Assembly: GCA_963575745.1 (NCBI GenBank)
Contig: CAUYUJ010014360.1
Location: 850,272-914,271 of the forward strand
Origin: Prorocentrum cordatum
Taxonomy: Eukaryota; Sar; Dinophyceae; Prorocentrales; Prorocentraceae
Length of the DNA stretch: 64,000 nt
Reading direction: 5' to 3'
The position numbers and the translations under genes are program-made. This document shows positions 1 to 9,699 of this stretch, one piece after another. The number at the start of each line of letters is the position of its first letter. The stretch's first letter is position 1. The notes below the pieces were generated by a model. It did no database searches, was not told where the DNA came from, and saw only the letters and a program-made list of their open reading frames with translations.

Positions 1-91
1 GCCCCCTCCCTCGCCCCGCCCCGATGGAGGAGGAGGAGACGACGACGACGACCACGACGACCATGACGGCGCTGCACCGACGCCGGCTCCG

Positions 92-3000
92 ATGTCAGCA
101 TCGACGCTCGCATCGACGGCAGCAACGACCACAGCTTCGCCGACTCCGACGGCTGCATCAACGGCAGCGATGACGGCTCCGACGGCAGCTCCGTTAGCAT
201 CGTTCGCATCGCCAGCGCCGACGGCAGCATCGCTAGCATCGCCGGCTCCGACGTCAGCATCGTTAGCATCGCCGGCTCCGACAGCAGCATCGACGGCAGC
301 GACGACGGCTCCGCCTACTGTTTCACCGACTCCGACGGCAGCATCGATAGCTTCGCCGGCTCCGACGTCAGCATCGACGGCAGCGACGCCAGCACTGCCA
401 GCGGCGGCTCCGATGTCCACAGCGACCATGCCCACAACATCATTGTTGGCGGAACCGCGTAAACAGAGGGAGCCACGTCTGCACGCCTACAGCGGCCATG
501 CTTACATCCACACCCCACTGCGATACGCCCCATCGGCGGCCTCACCCGCAAGCGCCCACACAGGATCCTGTCATCGGCATTTGGCCGCAAGTGACGCCAG
601 CACCAGTAACAGCCACTCCTGTGCTCCCTGTATGGCCACTCGCTCGGCGGCGCCTTCAGGCCCGCCGAAGCATGGTGACCTACAGACGCCAGTGTCGCAG
701 TCAGCATCGACACCAGACCCGACATCCACCTCGACGTCAGCAGCGAGGCCAGCACCGACGACAGCTCTGACACCAGCAACGCCGACGTCAGCTCCCTCGC
801 CTGCGCCTATGCCGGTACCCACGCCAGAGTTGCAGCCAGCATTGACGCCAGCTTCGACGGCTGCATCGACGCTAGCATCGACGGCAGCACCTACCACAGC
901 GTCGACGCGAGCACGGCCAACGGCAGCACCCACGCCTACGCCTACGCGGGCGCCAACGTCAGCGTCGCAGTCAGCACTGACGTCAGTTGAGGCGCGAGCA
1001 CCGACGCCAGCACTGACAGCAGCTCCGACACCAGCATCGGCAGCGTCAGCATCCACGCCTGCCCCCTGGACGGCAACGTCAGCGTCGAAGGCAGCACCGA
1101 CGTCCCTGTCGACGCCAGCCCCGACGCCAGCACTGACGACAGCTCTGACACCAGTGACAGCGCCGGCCCCGAGTGCAGCCGAGGCGTCAGCACCAATGAC
1201 AGCAGCTCCGACGCCAGCATCGGCAGTGTCACCATCCACTCCTGCCCCCTGGACGGAAACGTCAGAGCTGAAAACTGCGGCACAGTCTGCATCGACGACA
1301 ACATCGACGACAGCATCGGTACAGTCTGCTCAAGGCTGGCTCAAGGCCTGGTGGGGCGGGCAGGCCACTCAGTCCGAGTGGGGCTGTACCCGCTTAAATT
1401 CCCGATCGCACCTGTACCCCCTTAAATTCCCGATCCCTCCACAGTCATCGACGACAGCACGGACGGCAGCTGTGACGGCCGCATCGGCAGTGCCAGTTTT
1501 CGGGCGGCCGCCCACGGCGGCAGCCATGTCAGACTCGCCGGCGGCATCATCGTCTACGTTAACATGCGTACCACTGAACGTATCAGAGCAAATAGGTGGG
1601 ACAAAATGCGTTGTACTTTTCAAGAGCGTGTCAGGGCAGTGCTGTGCACAGTACCCCATGGGCACCCACTGCGACACCCCGTGGGGCAACAACTACAGAC
1701 CAGCGAAAACAGCCTCACAAGTAACACCTACGCCCACGACTACGGCGCCACCAACTCCAGACCCGCACGCAGCTCCGACACCAGCGACAGCGCCGGCCCC
1801 GAGTGCAGCCGAGACGTCAGCACCAATGACAGCAGCTCCGACGCCAGCATCGGCAGTGTCAGCATCCACGCCTGCCCCCTGGACGGCGACGTCAGAGCCG
1901 AAGGCAGCACCGACGTCCCTGTCGACGCCCGCACCGACGCCAGCACTGACGACAGCTCTGACACCAGCACCTCCAGCGCCAGCGGTTGCCCCCACCACGC
2001 CGGCACCAAAGCCAGAGTCACAGGCAGCAGCGACGTCAGACCCGACACCCACCCCGACGTCAACAGTGAGGCCAGCACCGACGACAGCTCCGACGCCAGC
2101 ACCGCCAGCGTCACCACCCACGCCCGCGCCTACGCCGGTACCCACGCCAGAGTTGCAGCCAGCATCTACGCCAACTCCGCCGTCTGCATCGACGCTCGCA
2201 TCCATGGCAGCATCGTCCATAGCTTCGACACCAGCACTGCCAGCGGCAGCACCCACGCCCACGCCTACGCGGGCACCAACGTTGACACCAGCACCAACGC
2301 CGGCACCGAGCGCAGCCGAGACGTCATCGCCGACGACAACTCACACGCCAACCCTGCCAGATTCAGCACGCCCTGAGTCGTCCGCGGCGGCACCAAAGGT
2401 GGCACCCACGTCAGCCTACACGGCAGCGTTCGTGGAGCGTGTGTGGTTGGAGGTCATCGAGTGGTACAACGTGGTGTCACCGTCCACGTGGGCCACCCTG
2501 TGCGCCACGTACGTCATGTACTCCTTCTTCATCGGCTTCCGCGACGAGTGGCGGCGACGGAGCGCAGCTACAGCGCGGCGGCGACGCCGACGGCGCGGGG
2601 GCGACGTCGACCGCAGACGCCCTCTAGGCCACCAGACGGCCGCCCAGGGCCGCCCTGGCATCAGCCCCCACACTGCCTCGAGCCTCGAGCCGACCTCCCT
2701 TCCAAAACCTGGTAGCACGCCAGCGGGGGCGGCTTCAGCCCCCCCGCATGGCACCACGCCTGCCATTCCTGTCATCGGCCCCCACACTGCCTCAAGCCTC
2801 GAGTCGACCCCCCCGCCAAAACCTGGTAGCACGCCAGCGGGGGCGGCTTCAGCCCCCCCGCATGGCACCACGCCTGCCATTCCTGTCATCGGTCCCCACG
2901 CTGCCTCGAGCCCTGGGGTGACCTCCCCGCCACAACCTGGTAGCACGGCAGCGGGGCCAGCCTCGGCCGTCTCGCATGCTCACACGCCTGCCCTGGGTCC

Positions 3001-3487
3001 TGGCTCCCTCGCAACCTCGCGTGTTAGCACCAGCACTGCCAGCACTAGCACTGTGACTGTACGGGAGCACTTCGAGCGCTTCCTCGGACCGCAACCAGCC
3101 ACCATCGGTCACCTCCGAGCCGTAAACTGCCGTTTGGCCGCTTGGATCCCACCACGGCTCCACGCGGGCACAGCGGTCATCGTCCAGGGTCAAGTCCACA
3201 ACCCCATCAACGGCCTCCGAGGTATCGTACGGGGGCAGTCCAGCGAGCACCCCGGCCACTGGACCGTCACGCTGTCGTCTGGGGACACCGCCCACCTGAG
3301 CTGCTCCAGTCTGACCGTCTCTGCACCTGCGCTCCGCGCCGAGATGCCGTCCCCAGTACGGGCGCTCAGACCAAGGCCCAAACTCAGGGACCCCAGCCCG
3401 GCCCAGCAGTGGACCCACGCCACCGTACCTCAGCAGCACAGCGCCCTGACGTCACGGCAGCAGTACCCTACAGGCCACCTGCGCTGA
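92..3487 (+). CDS. Low-complexity Ala/Thr/Pro/Ser-rich ORF with C-terminal SH3/KOW-like domain
   Basis: A 1131-residue open frame. Residues 1 to about 800 are A/T/P/S-rich with internal duplications: a block near 1009-1290 recurs near 1770-2000. Around residues 790-820 lies a hydrophobic segment (WATLCATYVMYSFFIGF) followed by an Arg cluster, compatible with one membrane helix and a basic cytosolic side. Three 38-residue repeats follow. Near residues 1030-1085 the pattern GTAVIVQGQVHNPINGLRG then HWTVTLSSGD matches the small SH3/KOW-like beta fold common in dinoflagellate proteins. The ATG at 92 is simply the first in the open frame; there is no independent support for it. Two opposite-strand frames are also long here, as expected of repetitive GC-rich sequence, so only the C-terminal third is convincingly coding. 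Function unknown; host gene or mobile-element gene are both possible. Confidence 0.4.
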   Translation: MSASTLASTAATTTASPTPTAASTAAMTAPTAAPLASFASPAPTAASLASPAPTSASLASPAPTAASTAATTAPPTVSPTPTAASIASPAPTSASTAATPALPAAAPMSTATMPTTSLLAEPRKQREPRLHAYSGHAYIHTPLRYAPSAASPASAHTGSCHRHLAASDASTSNSHSCAPCMATRSAAPSGPPKHGDLQTPVSQSASTPDPTSTSTSAARPAPTTALTPATPTSAPSPAPMPVPTPELQPALTPASTAASTLASTAAPTTASTRARPTAAPTPTPTRAPTSASQSALTSVEARAPTPALTAAPTPASAASASTPAPWTATSASKAAPTSLSTPAPTPALTTALTPVTAPAPSAAEASAPMTAAPTPASAVSPSTPAPWTETSELKTAAQSASTTTSTTASVQSAQGWLKAWWGGQATQSEWGCTRLNSRSHLYPLKFPIPPQSSTTARTAAVTAASAVPVFGRPPTAAAMSDSPAASSSTLTCVPLNVSEQIGGTKCVVLFKSVSGQCCAQYPMGTHCDTPWGNNYRPAKTASQVTPTPTTTAPPTPDPHAAPTPATAPAPSAAETSAPMTAAPTPASAVSASTPAPWTATSEPKAAPTSLSTPAPTPALTTALTPAPPAPAVAPTTPAPKPESQAAATSDPTPTPTSTVRPAPTTAPTPAPPASPPTPAPTPVPTPELQPASTPTPPSASTLASMAASSIASTPALPAAAPTPTPTRAPTLTPAPTPAPSAAETSSPTTTHTPTLPDSARPESSAAAPKVAPTSAYTAAFVERVWLEVIEWYNVVSPSTWATLCATYVMYSFFIGFRDEWRRRSAATARRRRRRRGGDVDRRRPLGHQTAAQGRPGISPHTASSLEPTSLPKPGSTPAGAASAPPHGTTPAIPVIGPHTASSLESTPPPKPGSTPAGAASAPPHGTTPAIPVIGPHAASSPGVTSPPQPGSTAAGPASAVSHAHTPALGPGSLATSRVSTSTASTSTVTVREHFERFLGPQPATIGHLRAVNCRLAAWIPPRLHAGTAVIVQGQVHNPINGLRGIVRGQSSEHPGHWTVTLSSGDTAHLSCSSLTVSAPALRAEMPSPVRALRPRPKLRDPSPAQQWTHATVPQQHSALTSRQQYPTGHLR
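1319..1444 (+). other. Possible intron or insertion inside the A/T/P-rich ORF
   Basis: The repetitive A/T/P-rich coding pattern is interrupted here by sequence of different composition. It begins GTACAGTC after GCATCG and ends CCTCCACAG before TCATCG, so GT-AG borders are present. Its 126-nt length is a multiple of three, so the frame stays open whether or not it is removed. It contains both direct copies of the 24-nt repeat at 1384-1435. The assignment as an intron is inference. Confidence 0.3.
1384..1435 (+). repeat. Two direct copies of a 24-nt repeat
   Basis: Copies at 1384-1407 and 1412-1435 begin CTGTACCC and end AAATTCCCGATC; they differ at one base. A perfect inverted copy of the second lies at 4690-4713. 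Confidence 0.85.
2666..3005 (+). repeat. Three tandem 114-bp coding repeats
   Basis: Each unit encodes about 38 residues that begin PHTASS or PHAASS, contain KPGSTPAGAAS (QPGSTAAGPAS in the last) and end in a TPAIPVIG-like segment. Units one and two are nearly identical; the third is diverged. The frame is kept, as expected for in-frame minisatellite growth in a coding region. Confidence 0.85.
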
Positions 3488-4383
3488 CCGTCCCACCAGG
3501 CAGCCGCGCCCAGACTGAACGCACAGCTGACTGTGAAGTCGGACTCCGAGACTCACGCGACGACGGCGCCGACGACCACTACCTCCACCACGACCTCGGG
3601 GTGCCAGCGCCCGTGGGCTTCTGGGACCCGATCGGGCACACAGCCGACGGCCCCAGCTACGGCCCCCCTACGGCCGGCATTGCGGCGAAGCCCGTGAGCA
3701 GCAGCGTCGCCGCTGGGAGGCAGGACGCTGACCCTAGCGGCCGCAATTTCCAGGGTGCGGACACGCTGCGAGAGTTCGCGGAGATGCTGTCGCACCTGAA
3801 GGAGCAGGACCTGCTCCAACGACTGGAGGCTGAGGAGCGCTCCGACAGGAGGAGGTTGAGGAGGCTGAGGGCCAAACGCAAGGCCGCAGCAGCCGCCGAG
3901 GGGGGCGGCGGGGACGCCGCGCAGGCCCAGGAGGAGCCACCCTACCAGGATGCTCCGGCTCCTGCGCTCCGCCGGGCCAAGCGGATCCTCTTGTCATGGG
4001 TGTTGGCCGCGTACCTGCCGCCTCTTGTGGCGGTCCCCGACCGCCGCCCCGCTAGGCGCACCCACTGGTTCCGCGAAGCTGGACCACAGTACGACGGACC
4101 GAGAAAGGCCGACGCGCAGCCGACTGCCCACCGATGCATCGAGCTCCGCCTATGGAGTCTGAGAGCTCCTGGCCCCCGCCCGACTCTGGCCCGCAGTTCG
4201 GACATGCTCCTAACCTGCGTGGACGCGGCCCTCGGCCTCCCGCACGGCCGCACAGCAGGCCTCATCCACCGCGCCACTCTCAAGCGTCTGCGCACTGATA
4301 CTGTTTTCCTTCTTCAGTTTCTTACGTGGTCCGACGCTTTTGAAGAACGCTGGGGCTTCTCATTCACTTTGCCCTCATCCTGA
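3142..4383 (+). CDS. Overlapping plus-strand ORF with Arg/Glu-rich coiled-coil segment
   Basis: A 413-residue frame in the -1 register relative to the ORF ending at 3487, overlapping it by about 350 nt. The part inside the overlap is probably a shadow of the first ORF. After 3487 it shows a charged helical stretch (LREFAEMLSHLKEQDLLQRL, then Arg/Lys-rich, about 3765-3890) suitable for a coiled coil, an Ala/Gly-rich linker, and a hydrophobic segment (ILLSWVLAAYLPPLVAV, about 3985-4040). No protease, reverse transcriptase or integrase motif is seen. It could be a second exon of the upstream gene or a -1 frameshift product, as in retroelements. Function unknown. Confidence 0.33.
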   Translation: MDPTTAPRGHSGHRPGSSPQPHQRPPRYRTGAVQRAPRPLDRHAVVWGHRPPELLQSDRLCTCAPRRDAVPSTGAQTKAQTQGPQPGPAVDPRHRTSAAQRPDVTAAVPYRPPALTVPPGSRAQTERTADCEVGLRDSRDDGADDHYLHHDLGVPAPVGFWDPIGHTADGPSYGPPTAGIAAKPVSSSVAAGRQDADPSGRNFQGADTLREFAEMLSHLKEQDLLQRLEAEERSDRRRLRRLRAKRKAAAAAEGGGGDAAQAQEEPPYQDAPAPALRRAKRILLSWVLAAYLPPLVAVPDRRPARRTHWFREAGPQYDGPRKADAQPTAHRCIELRLWSLRAPGPRPTLARSSDMLLTCVDAALGLPHGRTAGLIHRATLKRLRTDTVFLLQFLTWSDAFEERWGFSFTLPSS

Positions 4384-4548
4384 CCAGCGTGGTACGGCCT
4401 CGCCCTCGCCGCATGTGCGCGTCCTGCCTTGCTCACCCGGGCGCTGTTCCCTGGTGTGCCGCGCCTGCTGGCGGGGGTGGCGGCTCCAGCCCCGCCCCGC
4501 GCACCCGTGTGAAATTGACATCACGCCTCACGTATGTGTGCCGCCGGA

Positions 4549-4585
4549 GAAAACGACCCATTTCAGCCAAAAGGGGTCGTTTTTC
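4549..4585. other. Short hairpin downstream of the overlapping ORF
   Basis: GAAAACGACCC and GGGTCGTTTTT (with the next C) form an 11-12 bp stem around a loop of about 14 nt, 165 nt after the stop codon at 4383. It could be a 3'-UTR structure or a chance palindrome. Confidence 0.45.
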
Positions 4586-4689
4586 GCAGGGTCCCGCGGC
4601 ATTGCATTTTCGTGTCGACTTGTATCACATTAGTGTATTCCGCCACAGCTCCTGGCGAAGTGATTGGGAGCAGCAGCATTCAGTGATGC

Positions 4690-4713
4690 GATCGGGAATT
4701 TAAGGGGGTACAG
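4690..4713 (-). repeat. Inverted copy of the 24-nt repeat
   Basis: Exact reverse complement of 1412-1435. Together they bracket about 3.3 kb that includes the C-terminal part of the first ORF and all of the second. Confidence 0.85.
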
Positions 4714-4784
4714 GTCTTTCCCTTAAGGGCAGCGGGTGCATCCGCTGTGAGGGCCTCCTCTGCACCCTTGCACTGTCCCCGCCT

Positions 4785-5130
4785 GTGCGCATGCTGGGCC
4801 ATTCGGCTCCCAGCATGTGCACCTTTTCCTCAGCGCGTCTGGCGCCCCTCTGCCGTCCGCCGCCTGGCCGCGGACTCTGTCACTCTTCGAGGTCCGCCAA
4901 TGGGGGCTAAAGGTTAGCTGGCAGCGGCTGGTGCCGCTGTGCTGTCGGCTAGCTTTTGCCGCTCCTGTTGGGGTTCTCGGCCTGTGCGCACTGTGCTGGG
5001 CCATGCGGCTCCCAGCTGGTGCACCTTTTCCTCGGCGCGTCTGGCGCCCCTCTGCCGTCCGCCGCCTCGCCGCACTGTGCTGGGCCATACGGCTCCCAGC
5101 TGGTGCACCTTTTCTCTTTTCGCCAGCCCG
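4785..5130. repeat. Three imperfect copies of a ~90-bp GC-rich unit
   Basis: Units near 4790-4870, 4984-5072 and 5073-5125 share CTGGGCCAT, CGGCTCCCAGC and GTGCACCTTTTC; the first two continue with GCGTCTGGCGCCCCTCTGCC. The last is truncated. Open frames here on both strands are side effects of the repeat. Confidence 0.8.
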
Positions 5131-5239
5131 TGCGCCCGCGTGGCACCGCGTCCACGGGGCCTGGGCGCGGGGGCGGGGGGTGCCCCGTCTCTGCGCGCCG
5201 CGCAGCGGCCAAGCGCCCAACCGGCGGTCCGCCAAGCCG

Positions 5240-5473
5240 CCTTAGCCACGTTTTTCACGTCGCCACTCGCGTTGGGGCCTTCTTCTTCACGCGGTCTGAC
5301 ACGTGAGATCTTCACAGTCTGTCCGCCGTCAGTAGCTTCAGACGCATTGCGCCGGGGGAGGGGGCCTGTCGCCCGCCCTCGTTTCCTAAGGCTGCACCGC
5401 CGCTAATAGTGTTTTGCGAGTTGTCGCACTGCAGTGCGCCTCGCGGACGGACCCTGGTCCGCCTACTTGTCCG
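5240..5473. other. Unique sequence, no gene recognised
   Basis: GC-rich non-repetitive stretch between the ~90-bp repeats and the CT tract. No convincing coding pattern. Confidence 0.5.
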
Positions 5474-5482
5474 CTCTCTCTT

Positions 5483-5530
<48 letters not shown>

Positions 5531-6285
5531 CCCTCTTCCCTCTATCCCCCCCCCCCCCCCGCCCCCCCTTCCCTCTCTACTCGTCTTCTCCTTCTCTCTC
5601 TCCCATCTCGTCTCTCTCTCGTCTCTCTTCTCTCACTCCCTCTTTCGATCTCTCCCTCTCTCTCTCTCTCTCATCTCTCGTCTCTCTCACTCTCTCGCTC
5701 TCCTCTTATCTCTCTCTCTCCTCTTCTCCTCACACTCTCCTCTCCTCCCTCTCCTCTCTATCTCGTTCTCTCTCTCTCTCTCTCACTCTCTCCTACCCTC
5801 TCGTAAATCTCTCTCTCATCACTCGTCTCTCTCTCTCTCATCACCTCTCTCACCCTCTCTCTCTCTATAGTATATATCCGTCCCTTCCTCCTCCCTCCCT
5901 CCTCCCTCTCTCTCTCTCGTCACTCTCTCTCTCGTCCATCTCTCTCTTTCTCTTCATCTCCCACATTTCTCTCCCATCACGTAGCTCTCTCTCTCTGATT
6001 CTCTCTTCTCTCTCTCTGGCTCTCTCTCTTTCTTTTTCTCTGCGATCTCTCCCCTCCATAACTCATTCTCTACCTCTCTCTCTCTTCTCTCTCTCTCTCT
6101 CTCTCTCATCTCGTCCGACTCTCTTACATCTCTCTCTCTCGACACCTCTCTCTCCCTCTCTCTACATCATCCCTCTCATCATCTCGATCTCTATTCTCTC
6201 TCTCTCGCTCTCTCTCCCGCCCCTCCCTTCCCTTTCCCCCCCCTCCCCCTCGCCGTCTCTCTCTCTCTCTCGCTCGACGACGTCG
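5474..6285. repeat. ~800-bp CT-rich (TC)n microsatellite complex
   Basis: Almost pure pyrimidine strand of TCTC runs broken by C runs (about 5547-5560) and short interruptions. Predicted Leu/Ser-rich products on plus and Arg/Glu-rich products on minus are artefacts. Confidence 0.95.
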
Positions 6286-7080
6286 CGCTTCTCATCTGTC
6301 TGGGCGGACGAGGCAACGCAGATATATCCCGCGATCGCGCAGCTCCGCGTTCGGCGATGGCGGCGCGCAGCCCCCGCGCCCGCATAACATTCATCCCCTC
6401 TGGACCAAAGAACTCTTTTCGGCGAACTCTTTGGCCGGGGGATTCACCTGGGCAGAGTCGCGGGTGGGGGGCCCCAGGCGGCTAGGCTAACCGCCAGGTC
6501 TCCGCTCACCACCTGATAGAGCACCCGCTCCACGCTCGCCGCCCGGCCAAGTTGAGTCGCGGCCGTAATAATGCGCCAATGCTGATGTAGAAGGGCGCCC
6601 CCCAAGCATCGGGCGCCTCCCCGACGGCGCCCCGCGCGCGGGCTCGATCGGTCCGCCCCCTCGCGGCCAGCGAGCGCACCGCGGGCGCGGATATCCTAGC
6701 CCCCAACGACGGGGTGCGGAATCCATGCAAGAAAACCGGCGTTTGCTGCCATCGGGCCCAAAAGGCGATCCTGGATCTCGCACCGGGCGCGCGGCCCCTG
6801 GTCGCGCGATCGAGCTCGGCACCGTCGCCCATGGAGAAGCGCCGCTCGGGCTCGTGAGGCCATTTCAACGCAGCACTGTCACTTCTTCATGATCACCAGA
6901 AACCCCGAATATCAAACTATTCGAAATGATTCTGGCGTCTGGGCTTTTCGCGAGCTGCGCAGACGCGCTGGCGCGCTCGGCGTCGACGAGCGCGCCCCCG
7001 CGTTTGTCGAGCTCGCGCGACTTGCGCGTCGGCGCGCTGTCACGGGCGCGGCGGGGTAGTGCATTCCTCGCTCCAGGTTG
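6286..7080. other. GC-rich stretch without recognisable gene
   Basis: Only short, overlapping minus-strand frames rich in Arg, Ala and Gly. No conserved motif seen. CpG-rich up to about 6860, then mixed composition. Confidence 0.5.
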
Positions 7081-7084
7081 ATCG

Positions 7085-7165
7085 CGGACTTTCAAATTGG
7101 CCCGGTCTGAAATTCAGATAGGTCCGGTTCGAATTTCAGATTGCCCTGGTCTGAACTTCAGACGC
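7085..7165. repeat. Three short tandem copies of a ~25-bp unit
   Basis: GGCCCGGTCTGAAATTCAGA, GGTCCGGTTCGAATTTCAGA and GCCCTGGTCTGAACTTCAGA follow one another at 25-bp spacing. Each contains a small TCTGAA/TTCAGA palindrome. Confidence 0.85.
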
Positions 7166-7169
7166 GGTG

Positions 7170-8529
7170 GCTCCGCGTGGAATGATTACTCGATTTAGCG
7201 CCGCTGCCCTCGGGACGAACGTGGTCGACCTTTGCTCTCCTGCGTGGTTGGGGCATGGGACATGCGAGTGCTCTTGCACTTCTGTTAGTTCCGCTGGTTC
7301 TCAAGCCCCGATGTTTCCCTGGATGTGGCGCGCCTTGCGGACGCGAGCAACTGAGAAGTCGATGTTTCCTGGTTGTGGGTGTCTGGTGATGACCATGTAA
7401 TCGCTCAGGGAGAAAGTCGAGTCGCTCCACAGCCGCGCGCAGACCTCCCTAGGGTGGGGAAGTAAGTGTCGGTCGAGCGTGGCGAACTATTACCCAAATC
7501 GAATGGTCATGGCCCGAATGTGCCACCATGCGCGACGATTCAGGCACCTGCCTCTCCTGGCTGCAGCTGCCAGCTGGTCTCTTCAACCGCGTGCTTCGGG
7601 CCGCGCAACGGAGAGCATTCCTCCGACGCGCCGCAACCGCTGGGCCGGAGGCGCGATCCTGAAACCGTTGCCCTCGTCAAGCAGGGCATTGGCAATTTTG
7701 CCAAAACTTGGACCTCTAGGACCATTATGCCGCTCGGCAACCCCGTCTCCTTTGCAACTACATCTGAAGGGTGACCGCGCCCAACAGAGGAAAGACGAGA
7801 CCGGCATGGCACCTCGGCGGACTCATCTCCCCCGGGCAGAGAAACCCAGGAGCGCGATGTCTGGAAATTTCCTCGCTGGGCAAATCAGAAGACAGCCCTC
7901 GAGACCATTATCGCCGACCAACACTGGCAGGACACTCCCTCCTTGCCAGGGCGGGCTTTGGCGGATTGCCGGCTAGACCGCTCGGCTCGCGCGCGCGGCC
8001 TGGCACGTTCCGAACAAATGGCCGGAACCCTCGCCACGCTGCGCCTCGACACCATGGCGGAACAACCGATCCAAGTCATCGTTGACGCCCAAGCGGTCGC
8101 CTACGGGTTGATAGACCTCTTCAAAGGTAAACCACCGTAACGAGTGGGACCGCAATCGGATAAATCCACCGGGTGCTTCTTGCAAAACCTGACCTGTTCA
8201 AAGACTAGACAATCGAAGCCGCCTTGGCGAGGAAAACATACACGAATGCCGCATCGCGCCTATCGCTGACGATGTCAGAGCCCGCGCTCATAAACTCGCC
8301 ACCGCTGGGCGCGGTTCCACAGCATCCCACAAAGAATAATCGACGTTGCTAGATGGCGCCGCAATTTCGCCGCTGCACTCAGCAGCGGGGGCGTCGGGAA
8401 ATATGACCAGCGACACCCCACGCTCCCTCTGCCCCACAGGAAAGCAGGATTCTTCCGGGCCAGAACTTCCCCAACTGGAGCCAAACCCGCTCGCCAGGTG
8501 GCACAGGTGCACAGGGAGGACGACCTCCG
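7170..8529. other. No confident gene; scattered plus-strand frames
   Basis: Frames of 60-165 residues occur in several registers. One at 7943-8140 (plus) ends in a natural-looking segment (MAEQPIQVIVDAQAVAYGLI) but has no family match that I recognise. Possibly a decayed mobile ORF. Confidence 0.3.
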
Positions 8530-9048
8530 ATGGCCAAGCCACTTAACCCTGACAGTTTCGACGACCTTGATGGACCCTGGCCCCTACATATGGACGACGT
8601 GTACGCTGATAATTTCCACCCACTCGAGCTCGGGGCTTCTCTCACCCACGATGACGCCCGCGACTTCCTTTCACTGCGTCGCCCCCCCTTGGTGATGTCA
8701 ACAGTGCCGAGGAACACCCTGGCGAAACGGCGAAAGGCCGGCCGCTCAACGCTCAGGAGCGGCAGGGCACGATGGCCAGCCATCGCTCTAAACTTAACGC
8801 GTCCCCCCATTCGGCCCACCAGGGATCCGAGGGACAGCCGCGAGGCCAGGGGTGACGGCCACCACGCCAGCGGTATCACGCACCGCACGGATCGCAGGCA
8901 AACCCTCACGCAACACCTCACTGCGGCAAGCGGCCAACAAGAAGAGGACCCAGAGACAAAATCTCACAGCCAGCATACAAGCGCTCTACCAAGGAGCCAA
9001 TCAGCTGGTGACCTTCCCACCAGAGCCAGGAAACATCAGCCTCGCTGA
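8530..9048 (+). CDS. Hypothetical ORF, possibly a decayed mobile-element ORF
   Basis: A 172-residue frame beginning MAKPLNPDSFDDLDGPWPLH, acidic and mixed in composition, unlike the low-complexity frames around it. It turns Arg/Ser/Thr-rich after about residue 55. No zinc knuckle, protease or polymerase motif is visible. An overlapping frame from 8852 carries a basic KKRTQRQN segment. It may be a gag-like remnant or chance; I have no positive family evidence. Confidence 0.2.
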   Translation: MAKPLNPDSFDDLDGPWPLHMDDVYADNFHPLELGASLTHDDARDFLSLRRPPLVMSTVPRNTLAKRRKAGRSTLRSGRARWPAIALNLTRPPIRPTRDPRDSREARGDGHHASGITHRTDRRQTLTQHLTAASGQQEEDPETKSHSQHTSALPRSQSAGDLPTRARKHQPR

Positions 9049-9059
9049 CTGACGCGTTC

Positions 9060-9540
9060 CACCGTGCGCAAGAGGTTTGGAGCGGCCTGCAACAGTCCTT
9101 GCGGCCTGCTGCGGCCACGGGGGCGCCCCACCACTACAACCTCCAAGCCTCTTCCTTGAGGGTCGCAGGGCGGCGCCCCAGTGCTAGCCCCTCTCCTCAT
9201 CGGGCCTCGTGAACTGCTGGCACCTGCTGCCGTCTGCTCCTCCTGGGCCGCTGTGGGGGATGCCCCGAGGCGGCGACGCTCTTCCCTGGGCGCCCAGGCG
9301 CGCCTGCCAAAGCGTGCTAGAGCCGGTGCCTCTCTCTGCACGGGGAGCCAAACGGGCCCTGGAGAGGTCTGATCACCTCCGCCCGCTGTGTTTTTCCAGA
9401 CGGGGACCCCTCTGGTCCGCGCCAAGGGGAGGTCATCCCACCTACCCTCTTCCAGATGCGGCGCCTCCCGCTTTGCCAGGAAGGCCTGCCTGGCACTTGC
9501 GGCCGGAGGGCCTGGACGACCTGTCGTCTGAATTGCTGCG
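9060..9540. other. GC-rich spacer without recognised gene
   Basis: Frames on both strands are Pro/Arg/Gly-rich with no motif. Confidence 0.45.
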
Positions 9541-9600
9541 ATGTCCTCACCTCCCCTCCCCTCCTTCCCCTCCCCTCCCCTCCCCTCTCCCGACCCTTCT
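9541..9600. repeat. (CCCCT)n microsatellite
   Basis: Irregular CCCCTCC repeats of about 60 bp. The G-rich strand has closely spaced G runs that could form quadruplexes. Confidence 0.85.
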
Positions 9601-9699
9601 TTCCCAACACCCTGGCCCCGTGTGCCACCGGATCCCGGCTCCGACATGCACGGCGCGCTTCTGGGCCCGCCCCGACAGCACGCTGTCCAGGCTCAGCCT

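Noticed and set aside
1335-1345. TGGCTCAAGG as a spliced-leader remnant
   Set aside because: Only eight bases agree with the leader end and the context does not fit.
5409-6387. Leu/Ser-rich frames up to 317 residues
   Set aside because: Translation of the CT microsatellite in three frames.
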